From Takakia lepidozioides (Eukaryota; Streptophyta; Takakiopsida; Takakiales; Takakiaceae), in the NCBI GenBank assembly GCA_030704615.1, contig CM060733.1, positions 69,750,001-69,814,000 of the forward strand: 64,000 nucleotides of DNA. The letters run 5' to 3'. The position numbers and the translations under genes are program-made. The notes beneath the pieces were generated by a model that made no database searches, was not told where the DNA came from, and saw nothing but the letters and a program-made list of their open reading frames with translations. Positions 1 to 10,848 of the stretch are shown here, one piece after another (the first letter of the stretch is position 1; the number at the start of each line of letters is the position of its first letter).

Positions 1-129
1 GTTGCTACTGAGTCCTGCATTCAGTAGATGAGTGTAGGAATAAATGGCTGGAGGAGTTACTGGAGGAGTTACATAATGGATGCAGGAATCAATAGCAATA
101 GTAGTATATAGTTACTGATTGATTATTGC

Positions 130-512
130 TGCTGAATCCTACCTTTAGTAATTACTTACTATACTAGTGGTACTAATTCTTGCCTTTAGTAATTACTTAT
201 TCTACTAGTGGTACTGATTCCTGCCTTTAGTAATTACTTATTCTACTAGTGGTACTGATTCCTGCCTTTAGGAATTACTTATTCTACTAGTGGTCCTGAT
301 TCCTGCCTTTAGCAATTACTTACTCTACTAGTGGTACTGATTCCTGCCTTTAGCAATTACTTACTCTACTAGTGGTACTGATTCCTGCCTTTAGCAGTTA
401 CTTACTCTACTAGTAATACTAATTCCTGCCTCTAGCAATTACTTACTCTACTAGTAGTACCGATTCATGTCTTTAGCAATTACTTACTCTACTAGTGGTA
501 CTGATAGCTATC
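130..512. repeat. 41-bp tandem repeat, about nine copies
   Basis: The motif CCTTTAG recurs at 142, 183, 224, 265, 306, 347 and 388, and in altered form near 429 and 470, giving an exact 41-bp step. Units read roughly CCTTTAGTAATTACTTATTC followed by TACTAGTGGTACTGATTCCTG. Middle copies are almost identical and edge copies diverge, as expected for a minisatellite growing by unequal exchange. No gene overlaps it, and 513-773 holds nothing I recognise. Confidence 0.93.
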
Positions 513-773
513 ATTAGGATACTGCAGTACTGCACTAACTCCTACAAAACAAGGGCTTTATGATGTAGTAGCCCTAGTGAGTGCAACTAACACTTACACA
601 AACCAGGCCATAATATATATATACTACAACAACATATATACCTGATCCTGAAATCTTCAGAGGTCTTGTCCTACCTAGTAAGTAAGTACTCTAACAATGT
701 ACAAACTCCTAAAAAAGTAAGATACTTAAAGAAGGAGAATTCTGGTCAGTCTAACATGCTGAAAGCAAACTGT

Positions 774-1634
774 TCAGGATCTATGTAGGTTGCTGAGAAG
801 ATGGACATGCAATTGAACACAGAATTTAACAACAAGTGTAGAGAGGAGAAACCTGAGACTCTTGAAGATAGTGTGCGGCACATGTCTCATAATCTTTTGG
901 CCCCCTGCGACGTCGAGTAACATCATTTTTGTTTGGTGACACGTGATTTCTGTTGTCCACCACTCTGTTACTAGCGTCTGCACTTCTTTAGTCAACCCAT
1001 CAGCTTGCTTACTCTCCATTTGCCACAACGGTTGCCCGGACTCATCAAGAAACTTTCATCTATTCATACCTTTTGAAAGCAGCTGCGATCTACGCCAAGG
1101 ACCTTCGTAGTCAATCTTACATTCTTAGTATGGCTGGAAGTTGCCACACTACAAACAATGCTCTTGGCTCTAGCGATATCTTTTCTCTGTCTCCCTTTTA
1201 CTTTGCTCTGCCATTCTCTAATACTATGTAAGGCAATTTGGTTTGCTCTAGCTTCTTTTGCATCAAGCAATAAGTTATAAGGCATAAAGGAATGCAAGCT
1301 GTGGGTGAGAGAGAACCTTCCCCATCACAATTTTCCAAACTTGTCAATTCATCTTCAATGACATGCACAATGCTATTCAAGCAGTTACCACTGCTCGTTC
1401 GTTCCCATAGCCATCCCTCTCTTCACAACACTCCATATCGCGTTCATGAACAACCACTTCAACGTCTCTTACAGCTTTGGCAACCCTTGAATCACGCCTA
1501 CGCTTTGCTTGTTCAGCCTTTCTACTTTGCTCTTCATCACATCTCGCTGCTGCTATCCTACTTCCCTTGCCTGGCCTGACCACTCCAGTGCCTTTGCGGC
1601 TGGCGTTTCTTTTGTTGCCCATGTAGTACGCCAC
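774..1634 (-). pseudogene. Decayed transposon-type ORF with an SPNK-DVTRRR signature
   Basis: Minus-strand coding fragments lie in at least three frames: a basic, Lys/Arg-rich stretch (1634-1377), a middle piece (1297-1064) and a terminal piece (about 960-850). The last, read in one frame, contains SPNKNDVTRRRRGPKDYE followed by HYLQESQ. I associate that signature with an uncharacterised repeat-like protein family seen in mosses, charophytes and some protists, but I cannot name it with certainty. Frameshifts and stops show it is not functional. It could also be an old host gene; the link to a mobile element is inference. Confidence 0.4.
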
Positions 1635-1739
1635 AAAATCCCCAACTCACATTTGTCTGCAGCCACTGCGTGCCCACGCATCTCACCATAGCCTTAGTAC
1701 GTCAACATGGCAGATATCTATATACCTATTAGTTCAGAA

Positions 1740-3108
1740 GTAACGGGGACAGAAACATCGACTGAAGCAGTCGTCATAAATCAAGCAACAGGAGTATCCA
1801 ACAGATGAATGTGAGTATCCATGCTTCACACATGCATCACCTCATACACAAGGGAATCAACTTGCTCCCTTCACCTTCTAGCTCTCCTCAATCTTGAAGT
1901 TGGAAGCCACACTTGGGAAGCATGCTCCACATAAGCATCACTTGCTTGATCAACCATCCACCACAAAACTTAAGCAAAAAATGAATGAATACATGAGCTT
2001 CACCTTCCCCTTCCTTGTCTTGTCACATGCTAATGTATGGTTGAAGTTGTTATGCATGCCTTGAGCCACAATCTTTTTTCTTCATGAAGACCACCTCCAA
2101 TGATCTCCCACATGTGCTCCAAGCTCTTCAATGCTCTAGGCTTGGTTTCACATCATCATGGATAGAATTTTCACCCATATGCTTCCCTTCAAACCTCTTG
2201 AGCTTCCTAATGCTCTCCAAGTGCTTGCCCTTGTTGTCTTCAAGCCCAAGCCTATGTAGCTCATTGGCTTCTCTTCCACAACATCCACAATTGAGCTTGC
2301 TTAACTCTAGATTGATAGTGAAATGAGCACTAACAATCATTTAGTTGCTCTCCACATACCATGGCATACACCATTGACTCCATAATGCATTGAAAATATT
2401 CTCAAACCCTAGAATCCATGCTTCCACACACACAAGACTTCCCTCTTGCAATCCTTGCAAATCTTGTGGCAACAAGCTCATTCTTGAGTTCTCCAACACC
2501 TTGGTGTAATACCACAAGTACTTTTCCTTGCAACCCTTGTGATCTACAAGAGCTCCATCTTTGAGCTCTCCATCTCCTTAGGGCAAAGCAATATCTCTCA
2601 AAGCCCTAACACCACAAGGATTTTCCTTTGCAATATATGCAACACCTTGCAACACAAGAGCTATCTTCCCAAGCTTTTCAACACACAAGTGCTAAACTAA
2701 CCCTTACACTCCGCACTCACAAGCATAAGGTCATCTTCTTGTAGTGATAATGAAAGTGAACACAATGGAAACACTTCACTCATGAATCCACTCAATCACA
2801 TAAACTAAGTCAAGCCAAGGGCACCCTTGCTAAGGGAATCCACCCTACAAAGCCCTCAACACACTCCCTCTCAATACCTAGAGCTATGGAGGTGAGAGAG
2901 GCTCATGGAGACTCAACTACAAGAAGATGAGCCCTCCTCAACACTCACAAGGAGAAAACCCATCCCCATGTCCCAAGTGAGGTTTGACACCTCACTTGGC
3001 ATGTGAGACCAAATGAAGTCCCAACACACAAAATACAAATATAAATATCCAAAATGTCCTAGTTAACTAGAAGTAGGTAATTCTAGTTAACCATGACTAA
3101 AACCATCG
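1740..3108 (-). repeat. Truncated family A LTR
   Basis: Read on the minus strand from 3108, this matches the start of the LTR at 59374-59697 (plus) and the LTR at 43201-45585 (minus). Shared landmarks include the GGGACTTCATTTGG tract, the segment containing CATAGCTCTAGGTATTGAG, and the run around ACACAAGTGCTAA. It lacks the minisatellite-bearing half of the full LTR, so it is truncated near 1740. At 3108/3109 it abuts the broken 3' LTR of the family B element, which is evidence of insertion or deletion at that junction. No coding sequence is visible. Confidence 0.75.
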
Positions 3109-3326
3109 TGGCACTTACATATAGGCTAGCCAGATGCCCTTCCAGCATAGCCATAGAAAGAAGCCACATCAACCAGATCCATCCTAATCTAATCCTAAAC
3201 TAGCTGTTACAATAAGACAACACATAATAAAGTCATAAGCTGTTGCCAGCTCATCCTCATGCACAAAGAGTAAGTTCATCCAGACTTCATCCTGGTTCCG
3301 TCCATCCCTAAATCATTTGGGGCACA
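3109..3326 (-). repeat. Partial 3' LTR of family B
   Basis: It begins on the minus strand with TGTGCCCC directly after the purine run GAACGGAGGGGGGA, as expected for polypurine tract plus LTR. It matches 10032-10247 closely over about 215 bp. The remainder of the roughly 479-bp LTR is absent because family A LTR sequence starts at 3108. Confidence 0.85.
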
Positions 3327-3669
3327 TCCCCCCTCCGTTCATCCAAGTCGAAAAAGAAGGTGAGAAGGAATCCCAGCTCGTGAAGTTTGCTGGGGCCACT
3401 AGAAACTACGAGCTCCTGCGAGCGATGAGCTCAGGAAGAACAAAAACGAAGCCTAGCCAAAACAAACTACACACCCGACACACAAGGGATGAAAAAACCT
3501 AGGGAAGAAAACCTCACCCTGCAAGCTGGGTGGAGGACAAAACATCCCATAGGAAAATCCCAAGTGCTAAAATTGGTGTAAAAAACTAGCACGAAATGTA
3601 AAACTACGCTAAAGAAGAAGTTGCCAGGGCCTGATCACGAGCTGTCCGAGCTATGGGGGTGAAAATCAC

Positions 3670-4847
3670 CTAGCGGTTCTCAACATTCAAACAGATTAGA
3701 TCAAAAGTAAGAGTGCATGGAACAAGCAATGAAACATGAATGAGGCTAGCTAAGTGAGAAGTATAAGCATGCTGGGGAAGCAAGACATACTGCCTGCCAG
3801 GAAGAATATCAGAGATTAGGTAAGGGCCATCAATCCGACGCTTGGCCTTAGATACCTGCTTACCAGGCTGGAGCCTGACATAAACAGACTGGCCTACCTT
3901 GAATGACTCAGAATACACAACACGTCTGTTGTAATTCTTGGCCTGAGCAGCTTGGGCAAACACAATGTTAGATTTAGCTGTTTCACGCAAACTACGTCGT
4001 CGAGCATCCATGGAAAGCAAAAAGACTTCCCAATTTTCAGGCTTAGTTGCGGAGACCTGCAGCCAGGAGATATGCAAATGAGTTCTACATTTCCTACCAT
4101 ATAAAAGTTCAAAAGGAGAAATTTTGGTACTGGCATGAATAGAGGTTCGATAGGCAAACAACATGATAGACACAACAATGTCCCATTCATCTATGAGTGA
4201 CCCATTTTTCTCTAGTATCTAACACATTATCTTGTTAAAACGCTCAGTCAAGCCATTGCACTGGGGGTTATAAGGCGCAGTCACGACATGTTTAGTGTTT
4301 AGATTGAACGATACAATCTCCATAAGCTGGTTGCAGAATTATGTACCTTGATCCGTGAGGATCTCAAGAGGGCAACCATGGCGGAGAATCACCTTATCAA
4401 AGAAGAATTGTACCACCTCATCACTGTCCTTAGCGACTAGGGGTCGGAGCTCAACCCATTTAGTCAGGTAATCCGTAGCAACAACAAGGTATGCATGGCC
4501 CTTAGACGTACCCGGACAAAGGGTTCAGTAACCGGGATGGGCTGCAAAGGGAGTGGTGCTTCGGTCCTAGGTAGGATGGTCTTGGCATGATAGGGTATAC
4601 ACCTTGCAATGAAAGCTGAAACGTCCTTAGCTAAACCTTTCCAGTGATACTGTTCTTGGAGCCTTTTCACAGTTTTGGTAACCCCTAAATGACCAGCATA
4701 AGTAGAAGCATGGTACAATTCTAGCAAGGCAGGGACAACGGACCTAGGAGGGACTTCCACAGCAAGATCACCTTCCAATGCATTCACTCTGAACAACCTC
4801 CCTTCACTTTCCCGGTGGGTGGGTAAGTGATAGTTCACTTGCCTCAT
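3670..4847 (-). pseudogene. Family B integrase, broken by stops
   Basis: The N-terminal part (4847-4464) carries the zinc-binding region with HASTYAGHLGV and a degenerate CxxC, where the second Cys is lost (CIPYH). The core (about 4460-4190) shows the DDE landmarks TDQGT and YNPQCNGLTERFN but has in-frame stops. The C-terminal part (4173-3670) contains ISPFELLYGR and a GPY-type module with RRIDGPYLISDILPG. Intact integrase would insert the element's cDNA into host chromatin; this copy is not translatable as one protein. 3365-3660 to its left is non-coding 3' internal sequence. Confidence 0.85.
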
Positions 4848-5196
4848 GAGGAGCCTGGATATCCACTAAGGTGGGTGCCGGCTTTGCACCTGTGAAGTAG
4901 AGCATCGTAAAGAGGTTCATCCATGCCTACAACACTCATGGCCACACAATCAACAGGTTAGTGCAGGTGAGAAGAAAGTGGCAGCCCCCGTGATCTTCCT
5001 CTCATGGTTCCTGACTTCAATTTTCAGTTGGCTGCCTATGAGGAAGCAAACAGGCTATGAAGTCAGCTCAATCCCTTGGTCGGGATTAAGACTGGCTAGG
5101 GAGCGGGAGAACATGATCATGGAAAAGGTAGGGCCAAATCTTTCCTAGGCTGCAGATTGCCAACCTACCAGCATTGCCAAGTACCAAGCATGAAAT

Positions 5197-5694
5197 TTAA
5201 GGAACATCAAATTGAACTAGATCCCAAGAATCCAGCAGATCGGGAGGAACATAAGGGAAATCCAGCAGATGACATAATGCATAAGGATCAGTGACAGGTG
5301 CAGTAATAGAAGGGGAAGAAAGAACAGGAACGAGATCATCCAGAGTAGTGTAAGGGGCAGGAGGCTTAGTTTCCCCACGAGTCAATGCATCAGCATTAAA
5401 ATTATCTTTGCCTCGCTTGCAAGAGATCTGAAAACCATAACCCTGTAAAATCAGAGTCCATCTAGCCAAACGTCCAGTTAGTTCGCGAGGAGTAAGCAAG
5501 GCTTTCAAAGGCAAATGATCTGTCTCAATGGTGAAGTGGCAACCATGAAGATACTGCCTAAAATATTTAACACCAAAGATAACTGTTAAGCCCTCTTTGT
5601 CTGTGATAGAGTAGTTTTCTTTCATGTTTGTCAAGATGGCGCGAGGCATAGGCAATCGCATGTTCCTGCCCATCTTGAATTTGACTAAGCACAA
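5197..5694 (-). pseudogene. Family B RNase H domain
   Basis: The frame shows NYSITDKEGLTVIF, FTIETDHLPLKALL and the end motif FNADALTR, which are standard Ty3/gypsy RNase H landmarks. The true start of the domain (QTDTSDLAISVVLSQ, near 5725-5690) lies in another frame, so a frameshift separates the halves. RNase H would degrade the RNA strand during reverse transcription. The gap 4848-5196 has no open frame I can assign. Confidence 0.85.
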
Positions 5695-5703
5695 CAGAGA
5701 TAG

Positions 5704-7416
5704 CTAAGTCACTAGTGTCAGTTTGCTCCCAGTGTTGCCAAGCACAACATCCATGAGCCTCTGAAAGGTGGGAATATCATTGCATAATCCAAAAGGCATA
5801 GTTTCGAACTGATACATGCCCATGCGACAGGTGAAGGCCGTTTTCTCTTTGGCTGCCGAAGTCAAGGGTACCTGCCAGAATCCAGCTGCTAGATCTAACG
5901 ACGAGAATATAGTAGCTCCATTCAATTGGTCAAGAGTCTCATTAATACGAGGCAAGGGATACACATCCTTTTTAGTGATAGCATTCAGACGTCTAAAATC
6001 AACGCAGAAGCGAGTTGAACCATCATTTTTCCCTGCTAAGACAATGGGACTGGCCCAAGGCGAGATTGAGGGTGTGATGACACCGGCGTCCAACATTTTG
6101 GTAATCTCTTCTTGAATAACCTTTCTTTCTCGCACACTCTCTCGGTAGGCATACTGTTTGAGAGGCTTACCTTCAGTGATGATATCATGGTCCAGGATGG
6201 TCGTGCGACCAAGGTCATGAGGGCCCTTGCTAAAAATATCCAGGTTATTATGGAGAAAGTCATGGAGTTGGCTGGTCTGCTGAGGTGTGAGATGCTCCCC
6301 AACCATGCTGTCTTGCAAAACCTGCTGATAATGCAGCTCTTGATCTGAGGTTAAGGGAAGACTGGCAACATGCCCGATATTGGCAACAAAGGCTTGCAGT
6401 TGGTCAAGAGGGGAATCCACCAGACCTATGTCGTGGAAGGAGAGACCTTTCGCAACAGAAGCCAACTCAGATAAAGGTGAGGTAGACAGCCTAGCTAGGA
6501 CTTGCCCCTTACGAATGGTAATGCCAATACGTTCAGGATTAGCCACCAACAGTCTCACTTCACCCTTGAAACCTCTATCAATCACTCCAGATGCAATCAA
6601 ACAATATTTTTGCAAGGTCAGCTTTTTCCAACCTTCCACCTCAATATAATGGCCTTGGGGGCAAGCAAAAGCTAGATTAGAAGGAATTACACGTTGAGAA
6701 AAAGCAGGAATGACCAAGTCGACAGGAGCTCGGAGTAGCATTGTGTTCTTGGCCACTGGCAGCGGAGGACCAGATTTCTTATCTGGCAAAGGGAACTGCC
6801 ATTGATAAAGGCAGCCCTCGGGGGCTTGAAATTGACCGAATCTGGCCCAATTGTAGTGCTGGCCTATAGTTTCCTTCATGTGCTCAGCTTGCAATTTCAA
6901 TCGAGAGTAATTGGCTAAAGAGGTACCAGCAGCCAAGGTGACAACATTGAGGTTTACCTTATAAGGCTGGCCCTCACCATTGTGTAACCACATCACATTG
7001 CCCATGATGTCCATGCTAGCCTCTGCCCCCTTCATCCAGTCAAGACCCAACAAAAGCTGCTCCCCCAAAGTGACAATAGAGGTTAGCACCACGGTCTTGC
7101 CACTGACACGGATAGGCACAGTAACCAAACCCATGGGTTCATAGGCTGTACCATCGGCTATGGTTACTTCCAGCCCTTTGGCAGGTCGTAACTTGAGGCC
7201 TAATATGCGTACAATGGAGAGTGGAATGGCAGACATGGTACAGCCTGTGTCAATCACACATGAGAAAGAAAGGTGGCCAATGTGACACTGAGTTATCAAG
7301 GGATGTATGCGTTCTCTTCTAAGCACCCTAGAGGCTTCACAATGCATGAGATTGAAATCATTGGACAAAACAGCACTAGCAACAGGTTGTGGGTTTGTAG
7401 AGAGATCGGCCGGCAT
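5704..7416 (-). pseudogene. Family B protease and N-terminal half of reverse transcriptase
   Basis: This is an open frame of about 570 codons. The aspartic protease site is CVIDTGCTMSAIP and the RT part shows GVITPSISPWASPIVL, FCVDFRRLNAITKKD, YPLPRI and MPFGLCNDIPTFQRLMD. Directly after FQRLMDVVLGN the sequence jumps to RNase H, so the YxDD catalytic loop, thumb and connection are missing. About 500 bp appear to have been deleted at 5730-5740. The protease-RT frame is otherwise remarkably open, so the deletion may be fairly young. Confidence 0.9.
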
Positions 7417-7438
7417 CCTTACGGACGATCTTGGTCGT

Positions 7439-7792
7439 TTAAATGGCCTTTCGGGGTTTTCTCTTTCTCATAACGATCAATGAGAGCAGGGAGTCAAGAG
7501 AGAGGTAAGGGTAGAACCTGGTGTAGTGTTCTTCGGATTTGCAAACCATGCATGCCACCACGGATAGTCTGGCTTCATACCTAGGGCCGGTGTTAGTCTT
7601 ACCCTTGTGACCAGTGTTTTGGGAGCCAGCTGCTTTCCAGTTAACCTCTGCCTTGAAGGCCTGTAGTTGACCCTGGATTTCATCACGGAAGGAGGACAAT
7701 TCATGCACAAGGGAAGGTACCAATTCTTCTGCAAGGCCTTTCACCCCAAGGTGCCCATCAGTAATCACAACATCAGTTCTTTCACTGGCCAA
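7439..7792 (-). pseudogene. Family B gag C-terminus with degenerate zinc knuckle
   Basis: It lies between gag and protease and reads CMVCKSEEHYTRFYP where a CCHC knuckle (CxxCxxxxHxxxxC) is expected; the last Cys has become Tyr. A coiled, Glu-rich stretch precedes it. A knuckle in this position would bind the element RNA during packaging. It is separated from the main gag ORF by a stop at about 7793. Confidence 0.7.
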
Positions 7793-7794
7793 CC

Positions 7795-8625
7795 TTATGT
7801 GTGTTTGATAGTGGCTGGTTTGGCAAATCCAGCCTTGGCAGCTTTAAGACGAAGGCGTTCTTCTATTAATTCAACCATTTCATCCTCAGTAGTGTAAGTC
7901 TGTTTTTGTAGAAACACTTTCTCAGCAGGGGGCAAGCCCTTTACAAAACAATGTTTCAAAATAGTAGGTCTCTCTGAGGCAATTAGAACTGACTTACAGA
8001 TTGCAGTTCGCAAGTCAGTGTAGTATTTCCACACATTGTCGCCATAATGAAATTTTAAGTCTGGTGTGGTGTAAGCTATGGGATTTTCTTCACGAAAGAG
8101 CTTGCGAGCCAATTCTCTGGCTTCTACCCAAGTAAGATCATTTTTGTCCTTGATATTGGACTCAAACAATTGCATGGCCTCTCCCTTGAGATAGATCCGA
8201 AAAGACTTTACTTGGAACCGTGGGGGAACACCATTCATTTCAGTGCTGATTTCAAAAAATTCCAAGAAGGACTCAAAATCCTCCCCTAAGTTGTACTCAG
8301 GGTATTGTTGCTTATGCATTCGCTCCCCATGGTCAGTTTTCCGTGATGTGGTATGCGGAGCTACAGTTCGTTTCAGCAACATCTTTATAAGCGGAGGGCA
8401 ATTTGAAATCACCCCCATGGCTTCACACAACTCGTCCAAATCAAATGTGGATTGAGGCACAGTCGCCGGATCCTTGTGATCTCCGGATGACTCTCCCCTT
8501 TCCGTATTATTTCTTTCATTAGTTGCTGTCTCTTCCCTCTCCTCCGCTGCACGTTTTTCCAACTCACTTAGTCCCATCGTTTCTTTTGCTTCTCTCTCTA
8601 GCATAGATCTTGTAAATACATGCAT
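7795..8625 (-). CDS. Family B gag
   Basis: This is a 276-aa open frame. The N-terminal third is Glu-rich (EKRAAEEREETATNER). The central part resembles the plant retrotransposon gag domain: FESFLEFFEISTEMN, FRIYLKGEAMQLFES, WVEARELARKLF, then DLRTAI and FVKGLPPAEKVFL. It would form the virus-like particle shell. The start lies only about 16 bp after the stop of the upstream unknown ORF, so both may once have been made from one transcript. The missing knuckle sits in the next ORF. Confidence 0.8.
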   Translation of the reverse strand: MHVFTRSMLEREAKETMGLSELEKRAAEEREETATNERNNTERGESSGDHKDPATVPQSTFDLDELCEAMGVISNCPPLIKMLLKRTVAPHTTSRKTDHGERMHKQQYPEYNLGEDFESFLEFFEISTEMNGVPPRFQVKSFRIYLKGEAMQLFESNIKDKNDLTWVEARELARKLFREENPIAYTTPDLKFHYGDNVWKYYTDLRTAICKSVLIASERPTILKHCFVKGLPPAEKVFLQKQTYTTEDEMVELIEERLRLKAAKAGFAKPATIKHT

Positions 8626-8643
8626 GAGAAGAGGAGTACACGG

Positions 8644-9558
8644 CTACCTGTCCGAAGGGGCACTGAGCTTCGAATCCCACCCAGACACATAGTGAGAGGT
8701 GATGAAGCGATGCTTGTGCAGCAGGTACACTCCTTCCCCCAAGAAAGCCCACAGCTCCTCTTCACCCTTGAGCCAAAAAGTTACGATGCTGCGGACCACC
8801 TTTTCCTTCACCAACAGCGTATGGGTAGGATATCCCTTGGCTGCTTCGGCCTTGTAGAGACCTACTGTTTCACGCCGAAAACATACCCCCGGAAAGATCA
8901 ACACATCACTGGGACAAAAAGGAAAATCAGAGTCGGGAATACCAGTGATGAGCTCTTCCCAAGTGGGATCCCGGGTAGGGGCTGGTGGAATTCTAGGCCT
9001 CAAATTAGCAAGCAGAATCGATGTACCCCCTTTAACTAGTTCCCACAATCGTAGAGGGCTTGGCTTGTCAGGAGGCAAGAAGCTCTTAAGCTCTACACCC
9101 AATTCTCGACTCACTGAGAATTGTGGAATGCCCAAGACTGCCCAACTGAGTTTCTCACCACTTTCCAACTGCTCCTTGGCACTAGCAAGGGGAATCTGCA
9201 GAGTGACTTGCCTTGAATGGAGCTTGAGGAGAAGGCGTGCGACGTAGGCTCCTTGAAGAGACTCGCGAATGCACCGGCTCTGTTCCCTCTGCTCCGCTCT
9301 AGTATGTATAGGCTTGGAAGCTTCTTTGCGTGCAGTCTCCTCAAAAGTCTTGGCCCAGAACTCTAAGGGTGTGTCCAATGGGAGCTCAGGTCGCGGAATC
9401 GGCTCTCCTTCCGGATAATCGACAAACACAAGTTGCTCAGGTAACAGGTTCCGTGCAAGTTCACAAATGTAGCGAGATTCTAACGCTTAGGTCTGACTCA
9501 AGCGCGGGACCTCAAACTGATCAAGCTCAAACCAACCGCGTTCAGAACTGGAAGCCAT
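8644..9558 (-). pseudogene. Extra ORF of unknown function upstream of family B gag
   Basis: From an ATG at 9558-9556 the frame runs about 300 codons to 8644, interrupted once by TAA near 9490. The longest stop-free part is 9429-8644 (about 260 aa). Visible blocks include EFWAKTFEETARKEA, LWELVKGGTSILLANLRPR, DPTWEELITGIPDSDFPF and FWLKGEEELWAFLGEGVYLL. I recognise no domain. It has no zinc knuckle, protease or RT motifs, no membrane helix and no obvious signal. Lying between the primer site and gag, it is an accessory ORF of the element or a captured host fragment. Confidence 0.65.
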
Positions 9559-9750
9559 AGCGCTCACTTGTGAAACTCTCAAAACACAAAAAAGCTTGAG
9601 CAGGCAAACTCTCTCTCTCTCTCACTGTGCATGACATACAAGCCGTCATTTTGCCACTACCTCTCCCCTCTATCATTCAGGATCCCCCGTACGCTATCTA
9701 CTGTTCTCAAGTGTTTCATACGAGCCAAATTCCCTGTTAACGATTTCTTG

Positions 9751-9768
9751 TACCCCGCATCTCCACCA
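9751..9768 (-). other. Primer binding site, tRNA-Ala type
   Basis: On the minus strand TGGTGGAGATGCGGGG begins immediately after the LTR end (...CGGAATCA). It is the reverse complement of CCCCGCATCTCCACCA, which is the 3' end of plant tRNA-Ala as I remember it. The direct LTR-CA/TGG junction supports the call. Confidence 0.8.
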
Positions 9769-10247
9769 TGATTCCGGCGCTATGGGTTTATTCTCCTTTC
9801 TCTACTGGACTTAATCATATCAAGGGGGATGTAGTTGATAGATGGGCCAGACAGAGAAGACGGAATCTCGCGAAGAGACGCAACAAAGTCAAACATCCAG
9901 AACACATTCATCAACACACTCAAGTACACCGTTACACCAAACGTACACTCGCTTGAGATCCAAAAGCCACCACCCTCACTGCCACGGCAGTGGAGCTTAA
10001 ATAGTATTAGGTCGTAATCTAATCCTAGTGCCACGTGGCACTTACATATAGGCCAGCCAGATGCCCTTCGAGCATAGCCATAGAAAAAGGCCACATCACC
10101 CATATCCATCCTAATCTAATCCTAAACTAGCTGTTAGAATAAGACAACACCTAATAAAGTCATAAGATGTTGCCAGCTCATCCTCATGCGCAAGGTGTAA
10201 GTTCATCCAGACTTCATCCCGTCCATCCCTAAATCATCTGGGGCACA
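9769..10247 (-). repeat. Family B LTR (5' LTR of the element)
   Basis: On the minus strand it starts TGTGCCCC and ends GGAATCA, so it has TG...CA ends and is 479 bp long. Its first 215 bp match 3109-3326. TATTTAA near 10003-9997 is a candidate TATA box. It is preceded, oddly, by polypurine and internal sequence (10248-10285). 9559-9750 is the leader and contains a CT-rich run near 9610-9630. Confidence 0.85.
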
Positions 10248-10285
10248 TCCCCCCTCCGTTCATCCAAGTCGAAAAAGAAGGTGAG

Positions 10286-10848
10286 CAGCTCACAGGCCAC
10301 CGTCCCTCTTTATTCATAATTATAAAAAAAAAAAAAAAAACAACCTTTCAGCGCTTGGGTCCGAGGTATTGCCAGGCGGGTGGCGAAACCCCGACCCTGC
10401 ACGTTGACGTTGGTGAGAGTAGAAGCGTGCAGGATGGGTTCGAGCATCGTGTCCGATGCCTAATAACCTGCAGAAGCAAACCCTGGGGATTTCTGGAGCA
10501 ATTCCTGAGAATCCCAACAGCCCACAGCAATAATTTCGGAGTTGGGGATCTAAGAACATTTTTGTGGGCTGGACTGATGACCCACAGTGTGTATTTTTCC
10601 TCTGCATACTGTCTGTGAGCTCCGTGGTTGGATTGCAGGTGTGGGTTTCTTGAGATCTGTGATCCATCTCTCTGAGGAGGGTAGCAGACCTGTGGATTGT
10701 TTTCGTGAGGAGGTAAGAGCAGCGGTTCGAAGTTTGGTGGCTTGTGAGTTTTTTTTTGAGATGGCCGGGGGCACTGAGAAGTAGCAGAGTCGCGGGTGGA
10801 GGGCTCCAGTAGCGCGCTGCCTTGAAAGGCCGGGGGCGGGGGCCTTCC
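10286..10848 (+). promoter_or_regulatory. Upstream region of the sorting receptor gene
   Basis: This gap between the family B remnant and the receptor start holds an A-run (10323-10340) and about 500 bp of moderately GC-rich sequence. No TATA box is convincing. The transcription start and any 5' UTR intron cannot be placed from sequence alone. Calling it promoter rests on position only. Confidence 0.35.

Larger units (their letters stand above)
3109..10285 (-). mobile_element. Ty3/gypsy LTR retrotransposon (family B), defective
   Basis: Minus-strand order is LTR (10247-9769), tRNA-Ala primer site, unknown ORF, gag, zinc-knuckle remnant, protease, reverse transcriptase, RNase H, integrase, polypurine tract (3340-3327) and a partial 3' LTR (3326-3109). 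Integrase after RNase H is the Ty3/gypsy order. The RT is missing its second half, several ORFs carry stops, and the 3' LTR is cut off by a family A LTR, so the element cannot move on its own. The 5' LTR is preceded by a scrap of internal sequence (10248-10285) identical to that upstream of the 3' LTR. Confidence 0.9.

Noticed and set aside
130-512. Regular repeats resembling a CRISPR array
   Set aside because: Units are directly joined 41-mers with no unique spacers, and the DNA is eukaryotic.
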